This document shows positions 23,201 to 38,200 of a stretch of 64,000 nucleotides of DNA, piece after piece. The stretch is from Lamellibrachia satsuma (taxonomy: Eukaryota; Annelida; Polychaeta; Sabellida; Siboglinidae). A program made the translations under genes and the position numbers. The stretch's first letter is position 1. Every line of letters begins with the position of its first letter. The stretch spans positions 3,552,501 to 3,616,500 of the forward strand of contig BSQZ01000002.1 of NCBI GenBank assembly GCA_033239005.1, in the 5' to 3' direction. The notes beneath the pieces were generated by a model. That model saw nothing but the letters and a program-made list of their open reading frames with translations. It did no database searches and was not told where the DNA came from.

Positions 23201-26200
23201 ATTGAGTGAGAGTAGATAGAGGAACAACCTGTGTTGGTGAACGTGTTAGTGAAACAATGGTAGTCGACTGCGCTGAGTGAGAGTAGATAGAGGAACAACC
23301 TGTGCTGGTGAATGTGTTAGTGAAACAACAGTAGTAGACTGCATTGAGTGAGAGTAGATAGAGGAACAACCTGTGTTGGTGAACGTGTTAGTGAAACAAT
23401 GGTAGTCGACTGCGCTGAGTGAGAGTAGATGGTACAGGAACTACCTGTTTTGGTGAATGTGTTAGTGAAACAACAGTAGTAGACTGCATTGAGTGAGAGT
23501 AGATAGAGGAACAACCTGTGTTGGTGAATGTGTTAGTGAAACAACAGTAGTAGACTGCACTGAGTGAGAGTAGATGGTACAGGAACTACCTGTTTTGGTG
23601 AATGTGTTAGTGAAACAACAGTAGTAGACTGCATTGAGTGAGAGTAGATAGAGGAACAACCTGTGTTGGTGAACGTGTTAGTGAAACAATGGTAGTCGAC
23701 TGCGCTGAGTGAGAGTAGATGGTACAGGAACTACCTGTTTTGGTGAATGTGTTAGTGAAACAACAGTAGTAGACTGCATTGAGTGAGAGTAGATAGAGGA
23801 ACAACCTGTGTTGGTGAATGTGTTAGTGAAACAACAGTAGTCGACTGCACTGAGTGAGAGTAGATGGTACAGGAACTACCTGTTTTGGTGAATGTGTTAG
23901 TGAAACAACAGTAGTAGACTGCACTGAGTGAGAGTAGATGGTACAGGAACTACCTGTTTTGGTGAATGTGTTAGTGAAACAACAGTAGTCGACTGCACTG
24001 AGTGAGAGTAGATGGTACAGGAACTACCTGTTTTGGTGAATGTGTTAGTGAAACAACAGTAGTAGACTGCATTGAGTGAGAGTAGATAGAGGAACAACCT
24101 GTGTTGGTGAACGTGTTAGTGAAACAATGGTAGTCGACTGCGCTGAGTGAGAGTAGATGGTACAGGAACTACCTGTTTTGGTGAATGTGTTAGTGAAACA
24201 ACAGTAGTAGACTGCATTGAGTGAGAGTAGATAGAGGAACAACCTGTGTTGGTGAATGTGTTAGTGAAACAACAGTAGTCGACTGCACTGAGTGAGAGTA
24301 GATGGTACAGGAACTACCTGTTTTGGTGAATGTGTTAGTGAAACAACAGTAGTAGACTGCACTGAGTGAGAGTAGATGGTACAGGAACTACCTGTTTTGG
24401 TGAATGTGTTAGTGAAACAACAGTAGTAGACTGCACTGAGTGAGAGTAGATGGTACAGGAACTACCTGTTTTGGTGAATGTGTTAGTGAACAACAGTAGT
24501 AGACTGCATTGAGTGAGAGTAGATAGAGGAACAACCTGTGTTGGTGAATGTGTTAGTGAAACAATGGTAGTCGACTGCGCTGAGTGAGAGTAGATGGTAC
24601 AGGAACTACCTGTTTTGGTGAATGTGTTAATGAAACAACAGTAGTAGACTGCACTGAGTGAGAGTAGATGGTACAGGAACTACCTGTTTTGGTGAATGTG
24701 TTAGTGAAACAACAGTAGTAGACTGCACTGAGTGAGAGTAGATGGTACAGGAACTACCTGTTTTGGTGAATGTGTTAGTGAAACAATGGTAGTAGACTGC
24801 ACTGAGTGAGAGTAGATGGTACAGGAACTACCTGTTTTGGTGAATGTGTTAGTGAAACAACAGTAGTAGACTGCATTGAGTGAGAGTAGATAGAGGAACA
24901 ACCTGTGTTGGTGAACGTGTTAGTGAAACAATGGTAGTCGACTGCGCTGAGTGAGAGTAGATGGTACAGGAACTACCTGTTTTGGTGAATGTGTTAATGA
25001 AACAACAGTAGTAGACTGCACTGAGTGAGAGTAGATGGTACAGGAACTACCTGTTTTGGTGAATGTGTTAGTGAAACAACAGTAGTAGACTGCACTGAGT
25101 GAGAGTAGATGGTACAGGAACTACCTGTTTTGGTGAATGTGTTAGTGAAACAACAGTAGTAGACTGCACTGAATGAGAGTAGATGGTACAGGAACTACCT
25201 GTGTTGGTGAATGTGTTAGTGAAACAATGGTAGTCAACTGCATTGAGTGAGAGTAGATGCTGCAGGAACTACCTGTGTTGGTGAACGTGTTAGTGAAACA
25301 ATGGTAGTCGACGGCGTTGAGTGAGAGTAGATGGTAGAGGAACTGTTCTCTCTCGTCCTCACATCGGAGGAAGGCATACTTCTTGTAAAGACTCCTGCAA
25401 TCCCACCAAGAGGCAAAATCATTGACAGAATCACCTGGCATTATTAATGAACACACATCATGATATACATAAAAATTATTACAAAATGTGCTGTCCAGTT
25501 AATTGTCAAACTGTAGCTTAGACATTGGCAAGAATGAAGAAGAAATATGAAAAGAAGTAGGATTACATGAGGATTGGGCCTGGCTGCTTCTAGGATAACT
25601 ATGCGTTCCAGCATTAGATACCTTGATATGATCCCTGAAGCAATACACTACAAATATCACTAATTAAGCCACAACTATTAGGCACATAAAATATTTCTCA
25701 CATTTGTAACTTGCAAAAAATGTAAATAACCTTGTGTTACAGTCTTTACAGCCGGACCATTTTTTACCAGATCTGGATTTTTACTGGAATCTTGACCGGA
25801 CCTGGTAAAAATTAATTTAGTAGTTTGCCCGAAGATTTCACCAACACTAAATAACACATTTGTACAAATGAGTTAGTGTGCTGCAGTGGATACAAGAAAG
25901 GTTATTTTTTGCAAATTGAGTCTGAAATGAGACTACCAAAAAAAATGGAATAGCAGCGGGAGTTTTAACATTAACAAATGGCCTTCAACTTGACCTTGAA
26001 CTCACTTGGTGAGGTCACTGTTTGAGAGCAGCTCCTTGAAGTGTCTGGAGAGAAGTTTCTTCTCAAGGGCGAGTCTCACCCAAGCCCTTGCTCGCCCTAC
26101 GTCCGTACAGATGTCGGACATCTTCTGCACGTTCCTGGGCACATCAAAGCATTAACTTCACAAAATGTCCCCCGTCAACACCACAGCTTAGACTCAGGTG

Positions 26201-29200
26201 ACAACCATGCACAACGTTTTACTGTGTCACGTCAAACATTGCCCTCTCAATTTAATATTCTGTTAGGAAATGTGAGAGAAATAAACCGTCTATGTGTTCT
26301 TCAATATGATATATTGCCTACTATAAAAGTAGACAAGTCTATCTGGCTGCTCAAAATGTGCATGCAAAACTACATGACGAAATCTTGATGAACAAAGAAC
26401 AAAGGTCAGGGAAACGGGCAGTGGGGTGAGGATCTTACCTCATGTCAAAGGTCACGGACACGGGCAGTGGGGTGAGAACTGGGGTGTCGGGGGCGCGACT
26501 TGGTTTCTTCTTGTGCCTCCTGAGCGGCCATGTCTGCATGCCACTAGGACATGAGTCGTCGGCCTCCAGCGCCGCACTCGACAGGTCTAAAGGGTCACAA
26601 GAGTGAAAACAACATCATCATATACCAATTACAAACAAATACCCAGTATTGTTAGATAGTATCTGTTAGTAAAACTAGACAATCTGGCATGAAAGGAACA
26701 TTCTCTAGATTTTCCATTTGCGATAAAATACTTATCATATTATCTTGCAACATATATAGCTATTATCAATATGTTTTGTAATACAAACAAGGAATATAGC
26801 AGTGATCATGTACGAAGGTTGCGACTTTGCAGAATGATATAAAAACGCATTAGAGAAAATAAAAGTAATCTTCCCATTTTATGTTCAACAATTAAATATT
26901 ATCAGCACAGATTTCTGGTAAATACATATGTGGTATTATTATTTTTTTTCTAACATTATAAGTGTTTAATCAATAAACGTAAATTTAACACAAACAGTTT
27001 TTGATGCTCTACAAAAGAAAGCACTTTGATAGACATATTTCAAAAGTTCTGTTCACAAAGCTATAGCCACTTCTTGCGTTCTGCCTTCTCTTACTGTACA
27101 GATATATTTTAACGAGAGCGACATTACACTTAGTTTGAGGCATAAAAATTGTAATAAAATAAAATTATGTTTATTAGCAGCAGGATTTCTCTTGAGTTTT
27201 GAGATCCAAATCCTAACCATCCAACAGGAAGGTGAGCTGCCATCAAAAAAGTCATAAGTTTATTTGTAAATGTCATCATACACGAGATCAAAGTATAACT
27301 GTAAAAACAGACCAGACCGACAAAGTAAAAGTGAATCGAGCAGACCAACAAAACGGCACACAGAGACCACAGTGCCAAGCTGTGACAAGAGAAAGCACAC
27401 GACACATAGCGGGGAGATATTATGATGCCACTAAAGAAAGGCAGACAGCGACTTCATCGCAGTCTAGGAAATCAATAACACTATTACGTCGTCTTGGATG
27501 GCTCCTGGCCACATCACGTTCACTAACAGGATTTGGCACCAACTGCACACGTGTTGGGTTGTCATACTGACCATATCACCATATCTTGTATTTTATTCAG
27601 TTCAAACAGGTCTGAAGACCCAGTAACAGGACTGATAACAAAATGACTGTCCTTTGGCTCACAAAACGGGTGCAACTGACTACACACATTTTGCTCTAAC
27701 CACCCTAGTCATATGGGTTTATTTGCCCCACAGGGAAAAGATGTTTTGCTAGGAGGCAGACATGTTAGAAGCCTGCATCAAATCTCATGACCACTACGTT
27801 TTTGAACTAGGAGTTTCCCAAACCCTATGGGAGTACTCCCTATCCCCAGAATGTGATACTCTAATTCCTTTTTGTTACAATAAAACATAATAATCAATAA
27901 AGAATAATAAAAAAACACAGAGATGGTTGCAAAACTATCACATAAAGAATGCCAAGAACAGACAGCAAGTGATGAAATTAGCATCAACAGCAGGTCTTCA
28001 GAAACAGAGATAAATACACAAAAATCTACTAAAAACAGCAAAACATCACTGATTACATCCATGTCTGAACAGGGCAATGAAAATTGTGCACGGTCATTGA
28101 TTCTAAGAATAACTGCAAATGCAAAACCTTCTACCATAAAAGATAAAGAACCATATTTAATTATGTCTTAGAGATTGGAGAACAAACCAAAAGAGAAATG
28201 AATTTCATCAACACTGTGTAAGAAAAAAAAACAGCAAGCAATAACGCAACTGAAGATGTGTATACTACGGGACACCAACACGAACGTCACACAGATTACG
28301 GTGAGCGTTGACACGTACAGTCGAATCTCTTACGCAGGATACACCACGCTAGCGCTGTGTTGAGGAGAAGGTATATTAAATAGCGATGTTACACACTTTC
28401 ATCAGGCATATGACAGAGGCAAATATTCTGTACTGTCATCAGCGGATGTCGATACATAAACGTTGTAGTTTTTCTCTATCAAACGTTCAAAACACACCCG
28501 GAAAATCTATCGGACACATGTACATAAGATGTCCCAGTATTCATTTTGTAGTTTAGTCGTGGCATCGTACTAAAATGAATTCTTGCAAAATATTATCGGA
28601 CAGATTGCCAATAAATCATTCGCAAAAATTGGATATGAGAAAACATGTTTATGAATGGTCCAAATGTGTTTTTTTTGTGGAAATGGTCAAGTAATGCCGA
28701 TATACAATACAGGCAGAACAGCAAAAGCATTGGCTGAGTGGTTTCCTCGATAGCAAAGGTGGGGGAGTTAGCGTGAATGCCCCGAACCCTTTCCCTAGCA
28801 GAGGGTGTGGCTGGCCAAGCTCGGAGTGGCACATGATGCAGGGAAGGGGGACTTACGCATGAAACACAACCAGCTTTCGATGTCTGGCAAAACAAGACAA
28901 GTTAGAGTGACACGTTCTAATTTAGTATGCGTTTGCACAGTTCATGATTGCTAGAAAAACTAATGGGCTGTTCTAGCAATAGTGAGCCAGTCTACTGTCA
29001 ACATTAAAACATGGAGAAAAAAAAATTATTTTTTAAATGTATCAAAACCTTGCTGGATATGCATACATTTTTGTTGAACTTTTTTAAGATGTGACAGTTA
29101 TTAAAATAAGCTATATCATGAGCAGCTGTTAAATGTTTTTAAGATATTTCATTAAATGCTATGTGAATAGTATTATACTGGAATATCATGCGTTTGCTAA

Positions 29201-32200
29201 GAATAAAGTATTTAAGACTTGTTTGTAGTCTCTGTCTGCTGGTAGTATGTCACAGTACAGTCAGACAAACGCTGCAGTTTTATCCATGACTGATACATAA
29301 AACTGTCCCTGGCTCCACAGATGGTAGAACAACCCGGAAGAATTTACACAACTATACTGATTATGCACAACGTGTTTAACTTGCATAGAAACATTCTAGG
29401 GTCACCATTCAGTGAATGACATTAGAAGAAAACACTTGTGCAGTTAAAACTCTCTCCTCAATTCATTTTTCCAACACAAATGAGGTTTGTTGATGTTCAA
29501 ATCTGTAATGTGTTAATGGTTTAAGTATTATGAACTTTTCGATTGTTAGATCGGGTAATTTGTGAGGCAGAGCCACTTTCGCCATTTTTCCGCTGATTTC
29601 CTACTGATAAAAAATAATTTAATACTATGTCCAATGATTTCACCAAAACTAAATAACAAATTTAGATACTAGGTATGTTTTTCGTGAAATGAATCTGTAA
29701 CGAGACAAAACTGAATTGAGGAGAGACCTTAAACAGTTGTTTTGTAGTGTTGCCTTTTCTTTGCAAACGACATGGTCAACCTTAGGCTAGTGGCAGAGAC
29801 TTCCATCTTAAACTGTACATTTGTTTCTTACATAAGTCCACACTGGCTGTTAACATAACCACTGCACTCATCACACAATCTTATTTTGTCGATGTTGCAA
29901 AAAAGCTACAACTATCATAAAATGTGAAGACAATCAACAAGAGTGAATTCTACTATCATAAGTTATTATTTTATTATATCTCATGATATAAAACGAATAT
30001 AGTAACACCAGGAAAAAATTTAAATATATATGTCAGAAACAGACTGGAGTACGAGAATTGTATGCTTTGTCTTATGACAGATTTTGTAAATTTACAAAAT
30101 TCATCACAAATTATCCGAAGCTTCCCGACCAATAATATTGAAACAACTGATGATGTTACAGTGCTGCCACCTACCAGGGGTGAGTAGATTGGGGTCGATG
30201 GGTCTGTTGCTGTCGTTGCACTGTTCCACCTCCTGGTAACTGAGCAGATGAGACCAGAGATCAGAGCGGCCCTGGAGGGGTAAATACCACACTTGAAGGG
30301 GGAGAAGTTAAAATGTTCATTCAGTGTTGCCCATGGGGGGATTTCTGTTATTTTCATAATTATTTATGTACAGTTTCCAGTTTCCCAAATGTCACTGTGG
30401 ACTCATGCAACATTTGTGCATTTTCAACAAAAGTTTTACCTACAACTTGCGGTTTTAAACAAAAGTTTCTTCAGTTAAATACTTTCATCTTACCACAATG
30501 ATTAATTTTCTGGAGTCAATATACACTAAGCCACTAACAGCCCACAAAAGCTAAACGTAAAACAACTCACTGAAAAGCATCCTTTAGGAAACCTATTCAG
30601 TTTCAAACAATTACAGCTAGCCATACAGTTAACAAATGTCCTGTCCTGTCAGTATAAAAATATAATGAAATCACAGCCACTTGATGTCAATCATTCAGTC
30701 ACTGTCAATCAGCCAGTCACTGTCAATTAGCTTGTCACTGTGAATCATTCAGTCGCTGTCATTCGTTCAGTTACTGTCAATCCTTCAGTCGTTGTCATTC
30801 GTTCAGTCACTGTCAATCCTTCAGTCGCTGTAAATCCTCCAATCAATGTAAATCATTTTGTCAATGTCAATCCTTCAATCACTGTCAATCCTTCAATCAC
30901 TGTCAATCATTCAGTAGCTGTCAGTCATTCAGTCACTGTCAATCATTAAATCACAGCCAATCATTAAGTCACTGTCAATTATTCAGTCATTGTCAGTCAT
31001 TCAGTCACTGTCAATCATTCTGCCATTGTCAATCATTGAGTCACAACCAATCACTCAGTCACATTCAACATTCAGTAACTGTCAATCAGTCTGCCACTGA
31101 CAATGATTCTCCCACTGTCAATAATTTTCCTACTGTCAGTCATTGCCAATCATTCTCCCACTGTCAGTCATTCAGTCACTGTCAATCATTCAATCACAGC
31201 CAATCATTAAGTCACTGTCAATCATTCAGTTGCTGTCAATCATTCAGTCACTGTCAATCATTCAGTCTCTGTCAATCATTCAGCCGCTGTCAATCATCCA
31301 GTGGCTGTCAATCACCTGCTTTGACTGCACCCCATGGCCCCAGGTGCGTTCAAACATGTCGCACATACTGGCTATGAGGGTGTTCTCCTCCACCCCTGTT
31401 ATGGTGATCTCTCCATGCCCCAGCTCCACCGCCTCCTGACCCATCTTCTCCACCAACATCCGCTTCGTCTGGAATGTTACATTCACATGTCATCAAGCTG
31501 AGTTCTTCATTTAAAAAATTTTAGGTGTTATTTATATTTTTTTGCATTTATATTTTTTACTTTTAAGCCAATGACTACCTTGTCCACTTGCCATCTGGGC
31601 CTTTGCCTTGGATGGTAATCTTGCTCAACCTTGTTAAACGGGTTGGGACTTGGTCAAATTGTTCCTTATATCCAACGTTCCTTACATCCAAGGGTACATA
31701 AACCAGCCAGGCCAGAATGGGGAATTGTTTCTTCTGAGTCCCTATAGCGCGAGTCCACTTTAAATTTATTTGTTGTAAGCTCAAATTTAAGTTAAAATTT
31801 AATATAATCATGCAATTGTGCAGGATCCATTTAAAATCTAAAAAGTCTGAATCAATGAGTAATTACACATATTTCAAGCATGACTGACTCATAGTTCAAC
31901 TATAAAATGCACTCGTCTAGGATTACCAACAATATTTTAGGTTTTCCTAACCACTTCACAGTAAATAAGTGCTTCCTCAGTGCTAATCTGGGGAATGTCT
32001 GTAGAGGACAAGAAATCCACCACAAATCTGTCTCGGTCTTCAAACAAGATCCAGATTATTTTACAATGTAGCATTTCCAAGTTTGTCCGTTACATCACTT
32101 TGACATTTCCACAAATAAATGTGAATTTTTAAACACAATTACATTTATTTATTTTGACTTTTTAAAATTTTTAACAGAACGTTACTAATAAAAAATTATG

Positions 32201-35200
32201 TAGAATTTCGAATTATAGAAATTTTTTATTTAAAAAACCATACTTAATTAAATTAATCTTATTCTTGCCGACAACAACCGAGCTAAAAAACAACTGAGCG
32301 AGACACCGCAATGTACAGCAGTGCCTTGTGGGTAGGGAAGACAAACCCTGTTTGTCCTCACCTTAGCTTTACACTCCTTGAGTAGGGAGATGACGAAGCT
32401 GCCGTTTGTGTGCATCATTGCGATGGGGTTGGCCTCTGCTGGTCTTGGCCCGCTCCGACTCCTCGCCTCCTGCATGTATTTCTGGAAGAGACACAGTGAG
32501 ACACCACGAGGGATTACAGCTTCAATCTTAAACTGTTCATCAACCATGTGATTATTTAAATATATATATTTGAACACACCTACTAACGTTTATTCACTTC
32601 AATGTTTCGGTTATCTTCTTGAGGAATTAAATTCTCAGACTTAGTTCTTCTTCTGCTCGCCAGATGGTAGTACAAGCAGGCTATGCCACATGTGTTACTG
32701 GGTTGGCACCCCCTCATCCCAATTCATGATTATTAAACTATATACCACTGTAATTTACACAACTATTTTATTTATTTAATCATAGGCTACGCTTAATTAT
32801 CTACACACGTTACATAAAAAAACACTGAGTGATCAGTATAAAGACATAATAATAATTACAATTAACTTCTATGGCACCTATATCCTCAGGAACCTGAGCT
32901 CAGAGGCGCAACAAAACATAATCATTAAGCATTAATGTGAACAGGGACGCGCAAAAGTCATTATCAGAACGAGGGACAACCGAAGATTTATGGTGGAAAT
33001 GCAATTTGGAATAATAATAATAATAATATTACCACAGAATACCACTACTGGTTCCACAAAGACAAATGAATGATAAAAACCGTATTTAACCTAATAAATT
33101 GGGCCATGGAAAAATGTCCAGGTATCTGTTCTTATAAGCGTACACAAAAAATTTCCAGGTATCTGTTCTTATAAGCGTACACAAAAAAAATTTCTCTAGA
33201 CAAAAATATAACTGTTTAATACTAGTGGTGTCATTTGGGGACTAGCATAAAACAACTGAAAAGTGGTGCCAACTGTTTAACACCAGATGGTGACACTTTT
33301 CAGTTGTTCCACACTAGTCAAATTACAATAATTATGGATCCTGCTTATTAAAAAAAATTCTGCAGACAAAGGTAAGTGTTTAACACTAGTGGTGTAATTT
33401 GGTGGCTAGTGACTAGTGTGGAACAAGTGAAAAGTGGTGCCAACTGTTTAACACTTTTCATTTGTTCCACACTAGTCAAATTACAATAATTATGGATCTT
33501 GCTGAATGAACTGACCTCTTTCTGACTAGAACTCAGCTGTAGATGTTGAGAATGCTGGTGATGTCGGTCTTTCTTGCGCCACCGTGCCACCTCGCCACAC
33601 TTGACCCTGACAAACAACACATGCATCATTTAACATCAACAAGAGCAATGAAGAATAAATGGGTGAATCAATGTCAAATCTGAGACATCGACTTCTTGAC
33701 CATTGGTTGATTTGATACAGAATGACCCAGATGACAGTTACACCGATAGACATGTCACACATCAATTTGTTTCTACCAATTGCGTAAATGTTAGCACTGT
33801 GAATAATGTCTACACAGTGGCTATTCGCCCAACCATTATGTGAACAAGTCGGAAGATACTGCTTATTTGCCCAACCACTAACAGCTTCTCTGTTGGTAGC
33901 AGCACATGGCGTAGTAGTCATGCAACACAGGTATTTGCACGCCTTACTTTGTGGTGGAAATAGTTTCCAACAAACTGGGCTGTACATAAGTAAAGCACAA
34001 TAGAAAGTGCTAAAAAGTGAAAACTGATTTATAACTATAGTGAAGTGGACAGTAAGCAGATGATAAATAAGTAGATGACAAATAAATAGATGATGAATAA
34101 GTAGATGATAAATAAATAGATGATAAAGAAGTGGATGATGATCAAGTAGATGATGAATAAGTAGAATATAAATAAGTAGATGATGAATAAGTAGATAATA
34201 AATAAGTGGATGATGAATAAGTAGATGATAAATAAGTGGATAATAGATAAGTACATGATGAATAAGTAGATCATAAATAAGTAGATCACAAATAAGTAGA
34301 TGATGAATACGCAAATGATAAATCCGTAGAATATAAATAAGCAGATAATGAATAAGTAGATGACAACTAAGTAGATGATGAATAAGTAGATGAAAAATAG
34401 ATGTTAAATAAGTATGATGAATAAGTAGATCACAGATAAGTAGATCATAAATAAGGTGGATCATATGGTTTAACCCCAAAGCGGTTGGGTGGTTTAAGAT
34501 AGACCATAAAATTTATTTACACAATAGTTTGACGAATTGCCCTTGCCATGCACAACTGACAGATATCTGTTGACTCTCAATATGCCAGGAGTTTTGGAAC
34601 CCAATTTTGATAAGGATCAAGTACAATCAAGTACCATGGAGTACTTTCTCCCAGTTGGGTGCTTACTTGTTCTCGGACATATCCCTAGTGAGGAGTTTGG
34701 AAGATAACAGTGGGAAGACAGGACCACGACGATGCTGCTGCGTGTTGTTTACAACAGTGCTGCCCTCTAGTGGTCTGGGAGGTGGCACCACCAGGTCTAT
34801 GATCGCTGCTCTCTTTTCGACCAGCTTTTCTGCAAATCAACCAAGTGAACGGTTGATGAAACAACGGACACGTGCACTGCCGGGTCACTGTATTTGTAAT
34901 GCAAATGTTACTTATTTAATCAACCCCTAGGAATATTTTGTCTTACTGTCATATAATAACATAATTATGTCATTCTTCTGTGGCTGGCACATTTCTTTTA
35001 CAACTATAGCTACCTTTCTTTTACAACTATAGCTACCTTTCTTTTACAACTATAGCTAACTTTCTTTTACAACTATAACTATCTTTCTTTTACAACTATA
35101 ACTACCTTTCTTTTACAACTATATTTACCTTTCTTTTACAACTATAGCTACATTTCTTTTAAAACTATAGCTACATTTCTTTTACAACTATAGCTACATT

Positions 35201-38200
35201 TCTTTTACAACTATAGATACATTTCTTTTACAACTATAGCTACATTTCTTTTACAACTATAGATACATTTCTTTTACAACTATAGCTACATTTCTTTTAC
35301 AACTATAGATACATTTCTTTTACAACTATACCTATATTTCTTCACTCATTGCAAACACTTCCTGATACCAAAACTATGCCTGTGTCAGAACTTCTTAGTA
35401 AAATTATTTTTATTCTATCAACATTTTTTTTGAAAAAAACCTACAAAAAAATACCAACGCAAATATGTTCCAACTTTTTCAGCTTTCTTTCTGATTCTGT
35501 CAGTTTCTCGATTATTACTATGATGTCACAAATTTGTATCACAAAAAAATTTCTTGCGATAACTTACAAACTCTCACAAACATGTTATAACCAGTGACTA
35601 CCACACACAGGTGGCTCCACCTACCTCCTTCCTTGGCAGCTAATCCCCGAGAGTACCGGCGGAACCGCTGGTCATGCCGTTCGCCTCGAATCCTGCGAAT
35701 TCGCTCCTCGAACACACGAAGATTTGCAGGTGGCATCTCCCAGTGTGACATGATCTTACTATCTACAAATGACATGAACATCTGCGTCTCCATGAACGCT
35801 GACAAGAAAGACAGGTGTGCCACCGGTTGATCACTAAGATACGCTGCCTTGTCGAAGTTCTTGAAGCTCTCGCGATTAGTCAACCACGACTCATAATCAT
35901 GTCCCGAAGGGGGGATGACGAAACTCTCGAATGAACCAAACATCTGCAGCATATAGTGCACTACGACCTCGCGTATGTTGCTATTGACAACGAGATCCTC
36001 AACGTGTGGATCCAACTGAGGCCGGAAGTTCTGAAGTCGCGACGCGTCCGCCTCAGTCAAACACCCGGTGATGTCGTCGAGCGACGTGATCACTCCGGTT
36101 TTCTTCGCGAGCTCCGTGATCTTTGCAAGTGCGGAGCTACTTCGCTGGAGCATCTCGAGGCGACTCGCAATGCTCCACATGGAGCTAGAGGCAGAGCAGT
36201 CAGAACTGTTCACATCGTCGTCGTATGTTGCAATGAAGCTGTCTCGGAAGCCACTGTCTCGCGAGTGGCCATTGGTCGGCGGCGAGTCACGACCATCGCC
36301 ATTGGTTCGCCGATTCAGCTCGTTTAGGATGTCATCACGCAGCTCTGTTTGGTGGGGGAACACTGGAACATCTTCCGGTTGTTCCACTTTCTGAGTGTCG
36401 ATGTTGACAAAGCACATGTTCGCCTGTTGTAGAAAAACACTGTGACACTAAATTGCTGAGATGTTTTATTTGATCAATGTAAGATATGGTTAGATTAAAA
36501 TTTACTTAAATTACTGTATTCTACCTAATAAGCACACAGTATACTTTAAAACAAATTACCGTATTCTATCTAATAAGCACACAGTATACTTTAAAACAAA
36601 TTACCGTATTCTATCTAATAAGCACACAGTATACTTTAAAACAAATTACCGTATTCTATCTAATAAGCACACAGTATACTTTAAAACAAATTACCGTATT
36701 CTATCTAATAAGCACACAGTATACTTTAAAACAAATTACCGTATTCTATCTAATAAGCACACAGTATACTTTAAAACAAATTACCGTATTCTATCTAATA
36801 AGCACACAGTATATTTTAAAACAAATTGGGCCATGATAAATGTCATGGAATCTGTTCTTATGTGTACACCAAAATTTTTTTCTCTAAAAATTTTGTTTAT
36901 TGTTTAACACTAGTGGTGTCATTTAGTGACTAGCGTAGAACAACGGAACAATGGTGCCAACTGTTTAATACCACATGGTGATCATTTTCAGTTGTTACGC
37001 ACTTGCTAAATCACAACAATTATGGATCCTGCTTATTAACAAAGGGGCTGTATGCTAATTAGGACATGTATGTTTAATATGTCGAATATGGTAACTCTTG
37101 TAAGCGAAAATTTTAATATGTTTGAACGCATTAAAAGAATCACAACTAATCTCACAACATTCATATATAAAGTGAACCAAAAAGCTACAAAAAGCACAGT
37201 TTTTTTTGCATGTTTTAATAAAGTAAAGTTTTTAAGCAAGCAACTGCACATCGCCACAGGACCAATAAACATTCAGTTAGGCCACATTACAATTTTCGTG
37301 TAACAGGGGGATAAAAATGTTTTATGTAGCATATAGCATATTAACAAATAACATATAGTCACTTCTGCCAATTTTTCGTTTTGGCCAGACCAAAACTAAT
37401 TGAACAATTTAATAATTTGTCCAATGATTTCATCAAAACTAACAAATTTGCACAAAAAAGCTAGCATGTTGTAGTCGATACTAGACAGGTTCGATTTTTG
37501 GGAAAATTACCCTGAAACGAGACAAGCGAAAAACTTAACTGTGGGCAAAGCTTTAATAATTTTTTTTTTACAAATTATGAAAATAATTAACTGTCTAGTT
37601 GAGTAACTGCCATACCTTAGAGCAGAGGTTCGTGAGTAGCTTGCTGTCCGTGCAGTGATGAAGCCCCATGATGAAAGGAACGGGAGCGTCGAGGAAGTGT
37701 AGGAGGGAGGCAGGAAGGATGGGAACGTAGACGTGGGGCCACTCGAATGGGAAGACAAGGGAAGAGATGCTCTCTGCCACCAGCATCAGTCTCTGGTAGT
37801 CTGCAACATACATTGCAAGTCTACATGTATCACCAGAGTAGGGGTCAATTACATTGTGATTGTAACTGAACTGTCAATTCCAACAGACTGCCTGGAATAA
37901 CCCGTGGCACCCCCGATGCATAATATAACACCAACATCATTGCGTTTATACACGGACGCCATCTAGCGATCAGAAACATTACATTCCAGGTATCGACTAT
38001 TCCAGATTTGGAATTGGTACTTTGTTTTTTGGAATTTATTATTTATACACAGATGCCATCTAGCGATCAAAAACATTACATTCCAGGTACTGACTATTCC
38101 AAATTTGGAATTGGTACTTTGGTTTTTTGAATTTATTATTTATACACAGATGCCATTTAACGATCACAAACATTACATTCCAGGTATCGACTATTCCAGA

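Noticed and set aside
23104..24901. Series of minus-strand frames of about 65 codons starting [11 protein letters not shown]
   Set aside because: They are successive copies of the exon 12 tail read through the donor into the next copy. They are repeat by-products, not separate genes.
21293..25272. CRISPR array
   Set aside because: Repeats are directly adjacent with no unique spacers, in a eukaryotic intron.
33526..34479. Minus-strand frame of 317 codons, Ile/Leu/His-rich
   Set aside because: Driven by the 13-15-bp GATGAATAAGTA array and running out of frame over DENND5 exon 6.
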